From: Bacteroidota bacterium
GTDB taxonomy: Bacteria; Bacteroidota; Bacteroidia; Chitinophagales; Chitinophagaceae
NCBI GenBank assembly: GCA_018267575.1
Contig: JAFDYF010000083.1
Span: 38,013 to 102,012 of the forward strand
DNA length: 64,000 bases
Direction: 5' to 3'
The notes below the pieces were generated by a model. The model searched no databases and was not told where the DNA came from. It saw nothing but the letters and a program-made list of their open reading frames with translations. The position numbers and the translations under genes were made by a program. This document shows, piece after piece, positions 43,240 to 53,298 of this stretch; within the stretch, counting starts at the first letter, position 1; each line of letters begins with the position of its first letter.

Positions 43240-44244
43240 ATGGAAAAGATGAACATCAAAATGGAAACGCCATCTCTTAACGGGACTGAAAAAAAACCTC
43301 CTTTGCCGAGAAGAAGTGTAAGAAAATCAAGTCCTACCAAAAAATCAACACTGAACCCCTCGACAGCTACCAGCAGGGAATCACTAAAAACGGTTAGGCC
43401 CTTTGTTTATATCGACGAGCTTCAACAATTAAAAACAAAGGATGAGTTACTCAATCTTTTAAATGCAAGAGAAACAAACCCCAAAAAATTGATCCAAACC
43501 ATCCATTATGAATCGGAACTGGAAAAATTACAGGTGGAATTGGTAAAGCTCCAGCAATGGGTGGTTGCCAACAAAATAAGGGTGGCCATCGTTTTCGAAG
43601 GCAGGGATGCTGCTGGGAAAGGTGGCACCATCCGACGGTTCACCGAGCATTTAAACCCCCGCAGTATGCGGGTAGTGGCATTAAACAAACCTAGCGATGA
43701 GGAGCAAGGGCAATGGTATTTTCAACGGTACATCAAACAACTGCCAAACAAAGGTGAAATTGTTTTTTTTGACCGCAGTTGGTACAACCGTGCGGTGGTA
43801 GAACCCGTAAACGGCTTCTGCAACCAAAAGCAATACGAAATATTCATGCAGCAGGTTACCGAGTTTGAACACATGTTATATGAAGATGGGATCCTATTAT
43901 TCAAATTCTGGTTTTCCATTTCAAAAGAAGAACAATTAAAAAGATTTAAATCCCGGATGGGAAACCCACTAAAACATTGGAAAGTAAGTCCAGTGGATAT
44001 GAAAGCTCAAGAAAAATGGGATTTGTATACTCGCTACAAAGAAATGATGTTCAATAAAACCCATTCTTCTTTCAGTCCCTGGATCATTGTAAAAGCAAAC
44101 AATAAACAGAAGGCGAGATTGGAAGCCATCCGCTTTTTATTGGCAGAAATAGATTATGCCGGAAAAGAAAAAAACTCGGCATTCCTATTACCCAATAAAA
44201 ATATCGTCAACAATTACCATAGAAATGCGCTGAGGATTGATTAA
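43240..44244 (+). CDS. ppk2: Polyphosphate kinase 2
   Basis: Transfers phosphate between polyphosphate and nucleoside diphosphates or monophosphates. 334 residues from the ATG at 43240 (MEKMNIKME); a TTG at 43201 would add 13 residues. The N-terminal 55 residues are basic and Ser/Pro/Lys-rich. Walker A is FEGRDAAGKGGT, lid residues are around YFQRYIKQLP, and Walker B is VFFDRSWYNRA, typical of one-domain class I PPK2. No ppk1 or ppx is adjacent. A long terminator follows. Confidence 0.9.
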   Translation: MEKMNIKMETPSLNGTEKKPPLPRRSVRKSSPTKKSTLNPSTATSRESLKTVRPFVYIDELQQLKTKDELLNLLNARETNPKKLIQTIHYESELEKLQVELVKLQQWVVANKIRVAIVFEGRDAAGKGGTIRRFTEHLNPRSMRVVALNKPSDEEQGQWYFQRYIKQLPNKGEIVFFDRSWYNRAVVEPVNGFCNQKQYEIFMQQVTEFEHMLYEDGILLFKFWFSISKEEQLKRFKSRMGNPLKHWKVSPVDMKAQEKWDLYTRYKEMMFNKTHSSFSPWIIVKANNKQKARLEAIRFLLAEIDYAGKEKNSAFLLPNKNIVNNYHRNALRID

Positions 44245-44273
44245 AAATCAGCCATCTCCCAAATTATTAAAAC

Positions 44274-44310
44274 AAGTGCCCTATTTCCATAACCGAAATA
44301 GGGCACTTTT
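44274..44310. terminator. Terminator between convergent ppk2 and GH29 genes
   Basis: A perfect 14-bp stem AAGTGCCCTATTTC (44274-44287) / GAAATAGGGCACTT (44295-44308), loop CATAACC, then T run. A-rich on the left and T-rich on the right, so it can serve both directions. Confidence 0.85.
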
Positions 44311-44346
44311 AAATGGCATCACCCATTGAATATAATTGTGAAAGGA

Positions 44347-45702
44347 TCAGTCCTTTTCCAAGAGTTTTTCATCAATCAAATATGCCGCAAACTTGCTGAG
44401 TACCGCAGGAGCCCTAGCTGATTTTATAATGATCCTCACCCCATCTGCTTCGGTTTTAGGAAAGGTTAAAATACGTTTATTCCCAATGGTGGTGCCTTCC
44501 ATTTCATATACCACTTTCCCTTTGTTAAGCAGTTCCACAGAAAAACTTTTTACCCTTTGACCCAATTGGATGGGCTCACGCAATAGCACACAATTGATCA
44601 TTTGTACCGAACCGATATTGGCTGTATAAGACCTTTGTGCCATGGACAAGGAAAAATCTTTTTCTGCTACGGGTGTCGAAAAACTTTCATCACGCAATTT
44701 TTTAAAACCCACCAACGCTGTAGAGTCATGTTCATTGATCTGCCCCGTTCTATCTGGAGGTACATTGAGCAAAAATGAAGAGCCCCTTCCAACAGATTTC
44801 AAATAAAGCTGGAAAAGTTTTTCTGGGCTTTTAACCAATGAATCTTCCTGCTGATGATAAAACCAGCCTGGGCGTATGCTCACATCGCATTCAGCAGGTA
44901 TCCAATTCTTGCCATTTTCATTGCCACTATTCAATACCTCTTGTGGTGGACCTCCCGCCCCACGTGTAAACCCAGCCGTATCCAAGAAATCCCAATTGGT
45001 TTTTCCCGCAATACCGTTTTCATTTCCAACCCATCGTATATCCGGACCAATATCACTGAATACAACCGTATTGGGCGCTATCGTCCGCATCAGCTTTTCA
45101 AACCTGGGGAAATCATATACCTGCTTCTTTCCATTTGGCCCTTCCCCATTTGCACCATCCCACCAAAATTCAAAAAAAGGCCCATATTTTTCTACAATTT
45201 CTTTCATCATATTCACGAATACATCATTGTACAAGTCAGTGCCATAGGCAGGATGGTTTCTATCCCATGGCGAGAGGTAAACACCCATCTTCAACCCATA
45301 CTCGTTGCAGGCATCTCTCAATTCTTGGAGTACATCGCCTTTGCCATTTTTCCATTTGCTCTGAGCCACGGTATGCTTGGAATATTTGCTGGGCCAAAGG
45401 CAAAAACCATCATGATGTTTAGCTGTAATGATGATGCCCTTTGCCCCTGCTGCTTTGGCAATGCGGCACCATTGGCGACAATCCAGATTGCTCGGGTTAA
45501 AAACTTCCTCATGCTCTGTGCCCTTGCCCCATTCGAGGTCGGTAAATGTATTGGGACCAAAATGGACAAACAGATAAAATTCCATTTTGCTCCATTCCAG
45601 CTGCCTTTCGGTAGGCAAGGGTTTTACTGGCCGAACATTTTGCGCAACCGTTATGGAAAAGGTAAATGCACAAACTGTTAACAGAAAAATCAATCTTTTC
45701 AT
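44347..45702 (-). CDS. Secreted alpha-L-fucosidase, GH29 family
   Basis: Removes alpha-linked fucose from glycans. 451 residues; signal peptide of about 20 residues ending SITVAQ. The GH29 barrel is clear: FVHFGPNTFTDLEWG, IITAKHHDGFCLWPSK and FEFWWDGANGEG with the catalytic Asp at about residue 182. A C-terminal beta domain begins near residue 350. Third gene of a minus-strand operon after GH35 and an unassigned glycosidase, 30 bases downstream of the latter. No SusC/SusD pair is adjacent. Confidence 0.93.
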   Translation of the reverse strand: MKRLIFLLTVCAFTFSITVAQNVRPVKPLPTERQLEWSKMEFYLFVHFGPNTFTDLEWGKGTEHEEVFNPSNLDCRQWCRIAKAAGAKGIIITAKHHDGFCLWPSKYSKHTVAQSKWKNGKGDVLQELRDACNEYGLKMGVYLSPWDRNHPAYGTDLYNDVFVNMMKEIVEKYGPFFEFWWDGANGEGPNGKKQVYDFPRFEKLMRTIAPNTVVFSDIGPDIRWVGNENGIAGKTNWDFLDTAGFTRGAGGPPQEVLNSGNENGKNWIPAECDVSIRPGWFYHQQEDSLVKSPEKLFQLYLKSVGRGSSFLLNVPPDRTGQINEHDSTALVGFKKLRDESFSTPVAEKDFSLSMAQRSYTANIGSVQMINCVLLREPIQLGQRVKSFSVELLNKGKVVYEMEGTTIGNKRILTFPKTEADGVRIIIKSARAPAVLSKFAAYLIDEKLLEKD

Positions 45703-45732
45703 AAAAGCTATATTGTTTGTAAATGTTTATGA

Positions 45733-47913
45733 TTATTCAATGGTAAACCAAGTATAACTTTCAGGACCAATTGTAAAAGTCAATTCAATTTCGTAGCGAC
45801 GATCCAATTTATAGTTTCTGATCAGTCCTTCTTTTTCCCTAACAGTAGCGATATTCGTTAATCCTGTATAATACAAAGGTAGCTTAATTGTTCTGGTAAT
45901 TTTTTGCTTCAATGGGTTATAGAGCATCAGCAAAGCTTTGGTTCGCAAAGCCGGGTTCACATGCATGATACCATCCCAGTCCCTTCCGTCTGCCCTACGT
46001 AAATGAAGGATATCAGAATTAAGGATATCCCGGTATTTTTTATACCAGTCAATCACATCCGTCACCATTTCTTTGGTCTTCTCCGTATCATAAAGTCTTG
46101 GACCACGGTAACAGGCCTGAACACCTGCCCCATAATATTGCACCATCAATTGCTTATAATCATTTAGATGCTCGGAAAGTGGCTCCAACACTGCTTCGGG
46201 CCCACCACCTTGATACTTGGTCAAAGGCACAAAGCCCCAGCCCATGGAAGGCGCTTTTTCCCAAAGACCATCATAAATATTTTGTCGGTTCAATATCTTT
46301 TGGTCTTCTCTTGGCAAGGAAAAATTCACCTCCCGATACCCGATACCGGTTTTGTTGCTGCCATCCAAAAAATACCAATCGGGAGCGTTCACGTAAACCC
46401 CATGCGCACTGCACCAGTGATACATTTCCTTTTGCAGTTCCATCTGCTTCCATTGGCTATCGCCCAAATCTTTATGCCCTGGGTGTGTGGTAGAAGCGCA
46501 TACATCGCCAGGGTATGGACCATCGTTTTCGAAAATGTCAAAGCCGGTCTGACTGATAAAATATTTGAGTTTGGCCAGATAGGCCAGGCCCCATTTACTT
46601 CCCAAGCAAGGCGCATGCCCAAAAAAGGCAGCGGCATCCGGTTTGCCAGTTACCGGATCAATCACATCATCCTCATCACTAATCCTTCTGGAACTGAATA
46701 AGGAATAACCACCAATCAAAATACTTTTGCTATGCGCATAGCCGCTCAGGGCCTTCCATTTTTTAATATTGGCTGCGGAGCTATCTTCCATATTGCAATG
46801 GCTACCAAAACTAAGTATCAAGGCCTCATAGCCGGTGGCGGCACATTGGTCAATGGCATGAATCACTTCATCATCATTCTTGCTCACCAAGTGCATAAAA
46901 ATCGGATTCGAAGTCGTCCATGGAGCAATGGTCCGATACATTTTCCGAATGGCCAATCCCCTTCTTTCACGGTCATAGCTATCCATTAATAGCTCGCAAG
47001 TACGAACCGATTTAAAGGTTTCGCCAGCATGTACATCCACCGCCGTCACTTTTTCAGGATATACTTCCAATAAGCAAGGGGTTTGATAATTGTAATTCAC
47101 CTGCGAAGTATATGCTGAATCGGTTTCCCAATGCGTAGTCTGGTCGCTAATATCATAACGCATCGCGTTGTTGAAGGCATAATTGGTTTCTACATAAATC
47201 CCATGTTGCTTTTTCATTTGTTCAGGTGAGCCCACTACCGCACTTTCTTCTTCCACCAATCCCAATACCTCATTCATCACCCTGTTCAAAGTGATGGTAT
47301 GCCCCGATTGGTTTTTTATGGAGACCCATTTAATGATCAATGGAATGCCATCATACAACTCATAGTTTACTTCCACCAAAATGTTTTTTAGTATGGGAAG
47401 AGGAGATTGAAACTCGAGAGAAAGCATCTTTCCTGTTGCCTGCTTTTTGTTCAGGGCCCAGCTTTTCGGTTTCCAATCCACATAAGGTTGGATATCAGAA
47501 ATGCTATATTTTGTGAACCGAAAATCATTCTCGCCCACCTTCATACCATCCAACCATTCAGGTAGCAGATAGGCATTTTCAGTTTGCCCATGAAGTCCGC
47601 CCACCTCATATTCCTTTCCATCAATAGTCAACTTTGCTTCTGGTTTAATGGCTCTCAATAATTGCTGCCCATTGCTGAGATTGATATAACCGATACAACT
47701 GAGGTTCGGTTGAAGACGGAAACTTCTTTTCACCAAGCCATTGTCCAAGATGATGTCTCTTCCATCATCCGATTTATAGATGGCTGCTTTCTGATCGATA
47801 TTGGAAACCAACCAATCCTTCACTTGCAAGCCAGCTTCATGGTACACAGGTAGGTCTTGTGCCATGGCTGATATACCAAAAACAAAAAAAATAATGACCA
47901 AGTTCCTTTTCAT
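45733..47913 (-). CDS. Secreted glycoside hydrolase, family unassigned (alpha-galactosidase-like)
   Basis: 726 residues from the ATG at 47913 (MKRNLVIIFF, signal peptide to AMAQ). An N-terminal beta-sandwich of about 300 residues (DDGRDIILDNGLVKRSF) is followed by a (beta/alpha)8-type domain with GYEALILSFGSH, TGFDIFENDGPYPGD and DWYFLDGSNKTG, and a short C-terminal beta domain. This order resembles GH36/clan GH-D alpha-galactosidases, but I cannot place it in a numbered family. The Asp and Glu of FDIFENDG are candidate catalytic residues. It lies 16 bases downstream of GH35 and 30 bases upstream of GH29. Confidence 0.72.
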   Translation of the reverse strand: MKRNLVIIFFVFGISAMAQDLPVYHEAGLQVKDWLVSNIDQKAAIYKSDDGRDIILDNGLVKRSFRLQPNLSCIGYINLSNGQQLLRAIKPEAKLTIDGKEYEVGGLHGQTENAYLLPEWLDGMKVGENDFRFTKYSISDIQPYVDWKPKSWALNKKQATGKMLSLEFQSPLPILKNILVEVNYELYDGIPLIIKWVSIKNQSGHTITLNRVMNEVLGLVEEESAVVGSPEQMKKQHGIYVETNYAFNNAMRYDISDQTTHWETDSAYTSQVNYNYQTPCLLEVYPEKVTAVDVHAGETFKSVRTCELLMDSYDRERRGLAIRKMYRTIAPWTTSNPIFMHLVSKNDDEVIHAIDQCAATGYEALILSFGSHCNMEDSSAANIKKWKALSGYAHSKSILIGGYSLFSSRRISDEDDVIDPVTGKPDAAAFFGHAPCLGSKWGLAYLAKLKYFISQTGFDIFENDGPYPGDVCASTTHPGHKDLGDSQWKQMELQKEMYHWCSAHGVYVNAPDWYFLDGSNKTGIGYREVNFSLPREDQKILNRQNIYDGLWEKAPSMGWGFVPLTKYQGGGPEAVLEPLSEHLNDYKQLMVQYYGAGVQACYRGPRLYDTEKTKEMVTDVIDWYKKYRDILNSDILHLRRADGRDWDGIMHVNPALRTKALLMLYNPLKQKITRTIKLPLYYTGLTNIATVREKEGLIRNYKLDRRYEIELTFTIGPESYTWFTIE

Positions 47914-47929
47914 ATGCATCCAGTGTTTG

Positions 47930-49732
47930 TTATTCCAAAGTTTTTTGACCAGCGACCGATGCGGGGTCTGCTTGGAACAAATCAAAAACAATCATTTCAT
48001 TATTCCCCTTTTTTAACCAAGTGGCCGGGCAGTACAATCTCTGCTGTGGGCCAAGGTTCCAATAGCGGCCCAGATTATGGCCATTCACCCAAACCACCCC
48101 TTTTGAAAAATGGCTCATATCAAAATAGGTATCGCCCTTCTCAGCTAATGTAAATGCAGCTTTAAAAAATACACCATGATGGAAACCCTCTGGGTACTTG
48201 GGTTTGAGCGATTGAACGAACTTTTCATTCATGGGCAGCAAATAGGTTTGCCAGTCCATCAAGGTCATACCATTTAGGGTAACCCTATCCGTTATTCCTT
48301 TCCGATCGATAATGTACTGTGCAAAATTGATATGCCCCATGGCTTCTACCAATATATCGAGTTGGGGAAATTTGCTATCTGTTTTTGGTAGCTGAACCGT
48401 CCATTTGCCACCATCGCGATAAACGGTGTCAATGAATTTCCCATCCAGAAATACCAGCGCATAATCATGAGGCTCGGTGATAGTGAGCTTGCCACTTTTA
48501 TGTCCAATCAATTTAGTGCGGTACAAAATAAAGCCACTTCCCTGATCAAAATCTTCCATGGGTTTTGGCTGTGGGGTTATAATCGGTTTTGGCAATTCTT
48601 TCCAGATGCTCGTCATGGGCAACAATTTGATTGGCGCTATTTCAATTGCGGGTATGGTGGCAGGTAGATCGGGAATTTTATAATCAACGTACTGAGAAAT
48701 CAGCTTGCGTAGCATAAAATATTTTGCGGTTGGCTGGCCCTGCTCATTGATGGGCGCATCATAATCATAGCTAGTAAGGTCGGGCTGATATTGTGTGGGG
48801 CTGAACGCATTGGCACCTGCGGTAAAACCGAAATTGGTGCCGCCATGCACTACATATAAATTAAATGATTTTTTATTTTTCAATAAATATTCCATTTCTC
48901 GTTTCAGGTTGTTCGTATCAGGTCTGGCCCATTTCTCTCCCCAATGGGTAAGCCATCCCGGATAAGTCTCACTACTAAAAGAAGGCACGTTGGGATTCAT
49001 TTTCTTTGCCTGTTCAAAATCAGCATCCCCAGAACCACTGTCGAGCCCAATGGCTGCTCCATCAATACTACCCGCCTCCAGCATGAATGGGGTTGGCCCA
49101 TCCGCTGTATAAAAAGGACCTGGGATGCCGTTTTGTACCCACATCTGTTTTAGCTCCATCAGATATTTCCGGTCGTTGCCATAACTGCCGTATTCGTTTT
49201 CGATCTGCAGCATCAGGATATTGCCTCCATTGCTACAAAGCAAGGGTTTTACTTCTTTTGCCAATCGGGACACATAGCGCCTCACGGCGCTGATATATCG
49301 GGGATCCATACAGCGTACTTTAATGTCGGGTATTTTGAGCAGGTAGGTTGGTAAGCCGCCAAAATCCCATTCGGCACATACATAGGGGCCGGGCCGCAGC
49401 AATACCCACATCTTTTCTTCCTTGCAGATGCGGATGAACTCGGCAATATTATGGTTGGTTGTGGTAAAATCAAAAACACCGGGAGCACTTTCCTGATAGT
49501 TCCAGAAAATATACACTGCAATGGTATTGCATCCCATCGCCTTGGCCATCTGAATCCGGTTACGCCAATATTCTTTGGGGATACGAGCGGGATGCATTTC
49601 GCCACTAATCATCTGGAAGGGCTTGCCATCCAGCAAAAAATCGGATTTACTGAAAGAAAATACATGTTTTTGCTGTGCGGGAACAGCCAATGCGCAACAA
49701 AACACCAAAATCAATAAGGAGACTCTTTTCAT
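47930..49732 (-). CDS. Secreted beta-galactosidase, GH35 family
   Basis: 600 residues with a signal peptide (about residues 1-20). The GH35 barrel has HPARIPKEYWRNRIQMAKAMG, LLRPGPYVCAEWDFGGLP, LQIENEYGSYG with the acid/base Glu180, and SSETYPGW with the nucleophile Glu255. C-terminal jelly-roll domains end near WVNGHNLGRYWNLGPQQ, which contacts the substrate region. First gene of the GH35-GH-GH29 operon, with a start divergent from fumC; the 178-base spacer must hold its promoter, though no clean box was found. Confidence 0.93.
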   Translation of the reverse strand: MKRVSLLILVFCCALAVPAQQKHVFSFSKSDFLLDGKPFQMISGEMHPARIPKEYWRNRIQMAKAMGCNTIAVYIFWNYQESAPGVFDFTTTNHNIAEFIRICKEEKMWVLLRPGPYVCAEWDFGGLPTYLLKIPDIKVRCMDPRYISAVRRYVSRLAKEVKPLLCSNGGNILMLQIENEYGSYGNDRKYLMELKQMWVQNGIPGPFYTADGPTPFMLEAGSIDGAAIGLDSGSGDADFEQAKKMNPNVPSFSSETYPGWLTHWGEKWARPDTNNLKREMEYLLKNKKSFNLYVVHGGTNFGFTAGANAFSPTQYQPDLTSYDYDAPINEQGQPTAKYFMLRKLISQYVDYKIPDLPATIPAIEIAPIKLLPMTSIWKELPKPIITPQPKPMEDFDQGSGFILYRTKLIGHKSGKLTITEPHDYALVFLDGKFIDTVYRDGGKWTVQLPKTDSKFPQLDILVEAMGHINFAQYIIDRKGITDRVTLNGMTLMDWQTYLLPMNEKFVQSLKPKYPEGFHHGVFFKAAFTLAEKGDTYFDMSHFSKGVVWVNGHNLGRYWNLGPQQRLYCPATWLKKGNNEMIVFDLFQADPASVAGQKTLE

Positions 49733-49884
49733 GGTATCAATAATAAAAGTTTTGTTAAGTAAAACAATCCATCCATAGAACGGAAACTTTCCGAGAGGTA
49801 TATAAGCAGAAGCTCAAACTTAGTTCAAAATTTTTATATGATGAGGGTTTCCCTGAAAATTAATGCAGATCGGAAATCCATAAT

Positions 49885-49892
49885 TAACTTTG
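49885..49892 (+). promoter_or_regulatory. -7 box of the fumC promoter
   Basis: TAACTTTG followed by C; predicted leader about 15 nt. No matching -33 TTTG. Confidence 0.5.
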
Positions 49893-49911
49893 CCAAACAA
49901 AATAAAAATAT

Positions 49912-51315
49912 ATGGAATACCGAATAGAGAAAGATACCATGGGCGAAGTAAAGGTTCCAGTAGATGCCTATTTTGGAGCCCAAACACAGCGCAGCATCGA
50001 TAATTTTAAAATTGCTCAGGATATTAATCGGATGCCAAAAGAAATCATCCAGGCATTCGCCTATCTGAAAAAAGCAGCAGCCTTGACCAACCTCGATGCG
50101 GGCGTGCTTCCCAAAGAAAAAGCCGACTTAATCGGAAAAGTGTGCGATGAGATTTTGGACAGAAAGCTGGATAAGGAATTCCCCTTGGTAGTGTGGCAAA
50201 CAGGTAGCGGTACCCAAAGCAATATGAATGTGAACGAAGTGGTTGCCTATCGTGCACATGTGCTACATGGCGGTAAGCTGACCGATAAGGAAAAATTTAT
50301 CCATCCAAATGATGATGTGAATAAATCACAATCCTCCAATGATACTTTTCCAACGGCTATGCATATAGCTGCTTATAAAATACTGGTGGAAATCACCATT
50401 CCGGGGATTGAAAAACTGAGAGATACCCTCACAGAAAAAAGCAAGGCCTTCATGAATGTGGTCAAAATTGGGCGAACCCATTTCATGGATGCCACCCCAT
50501 TAACTGTGGGCCAGGAATTTAGCGGATATGCCTCCCAGTTAAACCATGGGTTAAAAGCCATCAGGAACTCCCTGGCCCATTTAAGTGAATTGGCCTTGGG
50601 CGGCACGGCTGTCGGTACCGGAATCAACACCCCGCCAAATTATGCAGTAAATGTGGCTAAAAAGATTGCCGAAATCACGGGTCTTCCCTTTGTAACTGCT
50701 GAAAACAAATTTGAAGCCCTCGCTGCACATGACGCCATTGTGGAAGCGCATGGCGCCCTAAAAACAGTGGCCGTGAGCCTAATGAAAATCGCCAATGATA
50801 TCCGCATGCTTTCCTCCGGTCCAAGGAGTGGGATTGGTGAAATTTTTATACCTGATAATGAGCCAGGGTCATCCATTATGCCGGGTAAGGTAAACCCCAC
50901 CCAATGCGAAGCGTTGACCATGATTGCCGCACAGGTTTTGGGAAATGATGTGGCCATCAATATCGGCGGTGCCACCGGGCATTTCGAGCTGAATGTTTTT
51001 AAACCCGTAATGATCTATAATTTTCTACATAGCGCCCGACTGATTGGCGATGGCTGTGTTTCCTTCAATGACAAATGCGCTGTTGGCATTGTGCCGATTG
51101 AAGCGAATATCAAAAAACATGTTGACAATTCCTTGATGCTCGTTACCGCCCTCAATACCAAGATCGGTTATTACAAGGCCGCTGAAATTGCACAAAAAGC
51201 ACACAAAGAAGGGACTACCTTAAAAGAGATGGCTGTTAAATTGGGCTATGTAACCCCAGAGCAGTTTGATGAGTGGGTGGTGCCTGCGCATATGGTTGGT
51301 GACCTGAAAGTTTAA
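49912..51315 (+). CDS. fumC: Fumarate hydratase class II
   Basis: Iron-independent TCA-cycle enzyme interconverting fumarate and malate. 467 residues. Three conserved regions are visible: GSGTQSNMNVNEV, SSNDTFPTAMH and the signature GSSIMPGKVNPTQCEA (about residue 320), which contains the catalytic Ser loop; GRTHFMDATPLTVGQEF carries the catalytic His. A homotetrameric cytoplasmic enzyme. No other TCA genes are nearby. Confidence 0.95.
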   Translation: MEYRIEKDTMGEVKVPVDAYFGAQTQRSIDNFKIAQDINRMPKEIIQAFAYLKKAAALTNLDAGVLPKEKADLIGKVCDEILDRKLDKEFPLVVWQTGSGTQSNMNVNEVVAYRAHVLHGGKLTDKEKFIHPNDDVNKSQSSNDTFPTAMHIAAYKILVEITIPGIEKLRDTLTEKSKAFMNVVKIGRTHFMDATPLTVGQEFSGYASQLNHGLKAIRNSLAHLSELALGGTAVGTGINTPPNYAVNVAKKIAEITGLPFVTAENKFEALAAHDAIVEAHGALKTVAVSLMKIANDIRMLSSGPRSGIGEIFIPDNEPGSSIMPGKVNPTQCEALTMIAAQVLGNDVAINIGGATGHFELNVFKPVMIYNFLHSARLIGDGCVSFNDKCAVGIVPIEANIKKHVDNSLMLVTALNTKIGYYKAAEIAQKAHKEGTTLKEMAVKLGYVTPEQFDEWVVPAHMVGDLKV

Positions 51316-51401
51316 TTGACTTTCCAAAAAAGTTTGCGTCATTTAGTTAATGATAGCAGAATGTCCCATAATATGTTGAATATTTTTTAATTTCATATTC
51401 T

Positions 51402-52307
51402 ATGAAAAAAAATACCAACCTACTTATCCTTGGATTGATTTTATCCGCTCTTTTTTATAGCTGTGGTAAAGAAACCAGTTACGAAAACAATATAGTGCCA
51501 GGAGGTCTCAAAGCTACTGGCACCATTGAAGATAGCTCGGGCAATTGCCTACCCATTGTAGTGAGGGGCACCTACTACAATGGGATAGCGGTCAGTGGGG
51601 ATACCGATTATGTCCAGTTAACCATTAACGTTAAAACCACGGGTAGCTATAGTATCCAAACGCCCCTCGCCAATGGTATGCAGTTTTCTGGTACCGGAGT
51701 ATTTAATAGTACCGGGCTTCAAGTAATCCACCTCAAAGGATCTGGCACACCGGTTAAAATAGCCACTACCAATTTTAATATTGGTTTGGGTGGGCTTACC
51801 TGCCCCTTTACGGTAAGCGTGGAAGACAGCACTGGTCATAGCTCAGGAAATAATAATAGTGGAGGGTCTACCGATACCAGTTCCATCGCTCTAAACAAAT
51901 GGCAGTTTGTTGCAAACGGTCATACCTATTCGGGAAATATGATGTCCTCATTATATGTCAAGCTAGCTAGCAACTATACTTTTTTTGGATCGATGGCATC
52001 TGGCAGCAAGGATACCGCGTTTGGCATACAAATCCAATTTCCCGGCAGCTCGCTGGACACTGGCAGTTTTCCTACTTCATCCCTTGGTAACAATTTTTCT
52101 CTACAGTTTGCCACAGGCGCGAATGCGGGTAATATTATTTATGAATCCAATGCACTTTACCAGCAAACAGTGAATATTGTAGTGAGCAGTTATAATAGCA
52201 GTACCAAAGTAATCAGTGGAATTTTTTATGGACAAGCCTACGATGCCAATGATAGCACGGTGAATATTTCGAACGGGAAATTCAAAGCTACCGTTACCTC
52301 TCAATAA
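51402..52307 (+). CDS. Outer-surface lipoprotein of unknown function
   Basis: 301 residues. Lipobox LFYSC with the lipidation Cys21, followed by GKETSYENN. Two beta-rich halves are joined by a Ser/Gly/Asn linker (SSGNNNSGGSTDTSS, about residues 148-162). The first half (about 45-145) contains GVFNSTGLQVIHLKGSGTP, the second NKWQFVANGHTYSGNM. Repeated GTGxFNSTG-like turns suggest an immunoglobulin-like or beta-sandwich fold. No function is recognised. Its neighbour lspA is the lipoprotein signal peptidase, but the pair are convergent. Confidence 0.8.
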   Translation: MKKNTNLLILGLILSALFYSCGKETSYENNIVPGGLKATGTIEDSSGNCLPIVVRGTYYNGIAVSGDTDYVQLTINVKTTGSYSIQTPLANGMQFSGTGVFNSTGLQVIHLKGSGTPVKIATTNFNIGLGGLTCPFTVSVEDSTGHSSGNNNSGGSTDTSSIALNKWQFVANGHTYSGNMMSSLYVKLASNYTFFGSMASGSKDTAFGIQIQFPGSSLDTGSFPTSSLGNNFSLQFATGANAGNIIYESNALYQQTVNIVVSSYNSSTKVISGIFYGQAYDANDSTVNISNGKFKATVTSQ

Positions 52308-52311
52308 ATTT

Positions 52312-53019
52312 TCAAGAAACCTGAACGGTATCGCTTATTTCTGCACTGGTCTCGGTAGGAGCAGGCTGCTCGTCCTCATGCTTTTTGAAAAACCTTTTTT
52401 GGAAAAGTAGGATCGCAATAACGCCTATAGAAATGGAAGCATCCGCGATATTGAATACCGGGCTGAAAAACTCAAACTCATCGCCTCCCCAAAAGGGTAC
52501 CCAATGCGGATAGTGCGAGCGTATCAGAGGGAAATAAAGCATATCGACTACCCGCCCATGCAAGAAGCCGGCATATCCATGGGCAGGGAACATCTTGGCC
52601 ACATGATCTATGCTGCTTTCCTCAAATATTAAACCGTAGAACATACTATCGATCAAGTTGCCGAGCGCTCCAGCAAATATTAGCCCCGCGCAAATGATAA
52701 ACCCTTTGTGATATTTTTTTTGAACGATTGATCTAAGATAATAAACCCCAAAAATCACCGCGGCCAGTCTGAATAATGTCAATGCCGTTTTGCCCCAATA
52801 GCCACCAAGGGTCTTACCCCAGGCCATGCCTTCGTTCTCGACAAAATAAATCTGGAATTTTTCACCCAGCACCTGTATTCCCTTATCATATTTCGATACC
52901 GGAGTATGATAGTAATCCCACTGATAGCTGAGCGGCATATGTGTTTTTACCCAAATCTTCGCACCCTGATCGGCCACAATAATGAGCAATACCATTAAAA
53001 AGACATTCCTAATCTTCAC
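52312..53019 (-). CDS. lspA: Lipoprotein signal peptidase (signal peptidase II)
   Basis: Inner-membrane aspartyl protease that cuts the signal peptide of prolipoproteins. 235 residues; four membrane helices. The catalytic Asp residues are in GNLIDSMFYG and FNIADASIS. Long loops between helices (about residues 28-60 and 130-175) and a Glu/Thr-rich tail make it longer than the 165-residue E. coli enzyme, as is common in Bacteroidota. It ends 5 bases from the lipoprotein gene on the other strand. Confidence 0.94.
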   Translation of the reverse strand: MKIRNVFLMVLLIIVADQGAKIWVKTHMPLSYQWDYYHTPVSKYDKGIQVLGEKFQIYFVENEGMAWGKTLGGYWGKTALTLFRLAAVIFGVYYLRSIVQKKYHKGFIICAGLIFAGALGNLIDSMFYGLIFEESSIDHVAKMFPAHGYAGFLHGRVVDMLYFPLIRSHYPHWVPFWGGDEFEFFSPVFNIADASISIGVIAILLFQKRFFKKHEDEQPAPTETSAEISDTVQVS

Positions 53020-53038
53020 TTTGATAATTTATAAGGCG

Positions 53039-53046
53039 CAAATATA
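53039..53046 (-). promoter_or_regulatory. -7 box of the lspA promoter
   Basis: TATATTTG followed by C on the minus strand; predicted leader about 15 nt to the ATG at 53019. Confidence 0.5.
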
Positions 53047-53202
53047 ATTAAATACTTGGCAGTACTGATTCTGAGTATAATTTCATTATGTTTTAACAAT
53101 GCGATATTTTTTGAAAAAGGAGTCCAGTATAGAAAGCAAAATCATTAAATGAATCCAACCAATACAAATAATTGAAGAGCACATCTCTTAAAAAGGGTTT
53201 TG

Positions 53203-53210
53203 TACATTTG
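53203..53210 (+). promoter_or_regulatory. -7 box of the methyltransferase gene
   Basis: TACATTTG followed by G; predicted leader about 85 nt. The surrounding 280 bases are AT-rich and hold no other gene. Confidence 0.4.
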
Positions 53211-53298
53211 GTTGTTAAAAAGTTGATATTGGGCTAACAACTGAAGTACCCAAGGACTAATCAAAACAGTTTCCATCCACAAATAGAAATTTCGAAAA

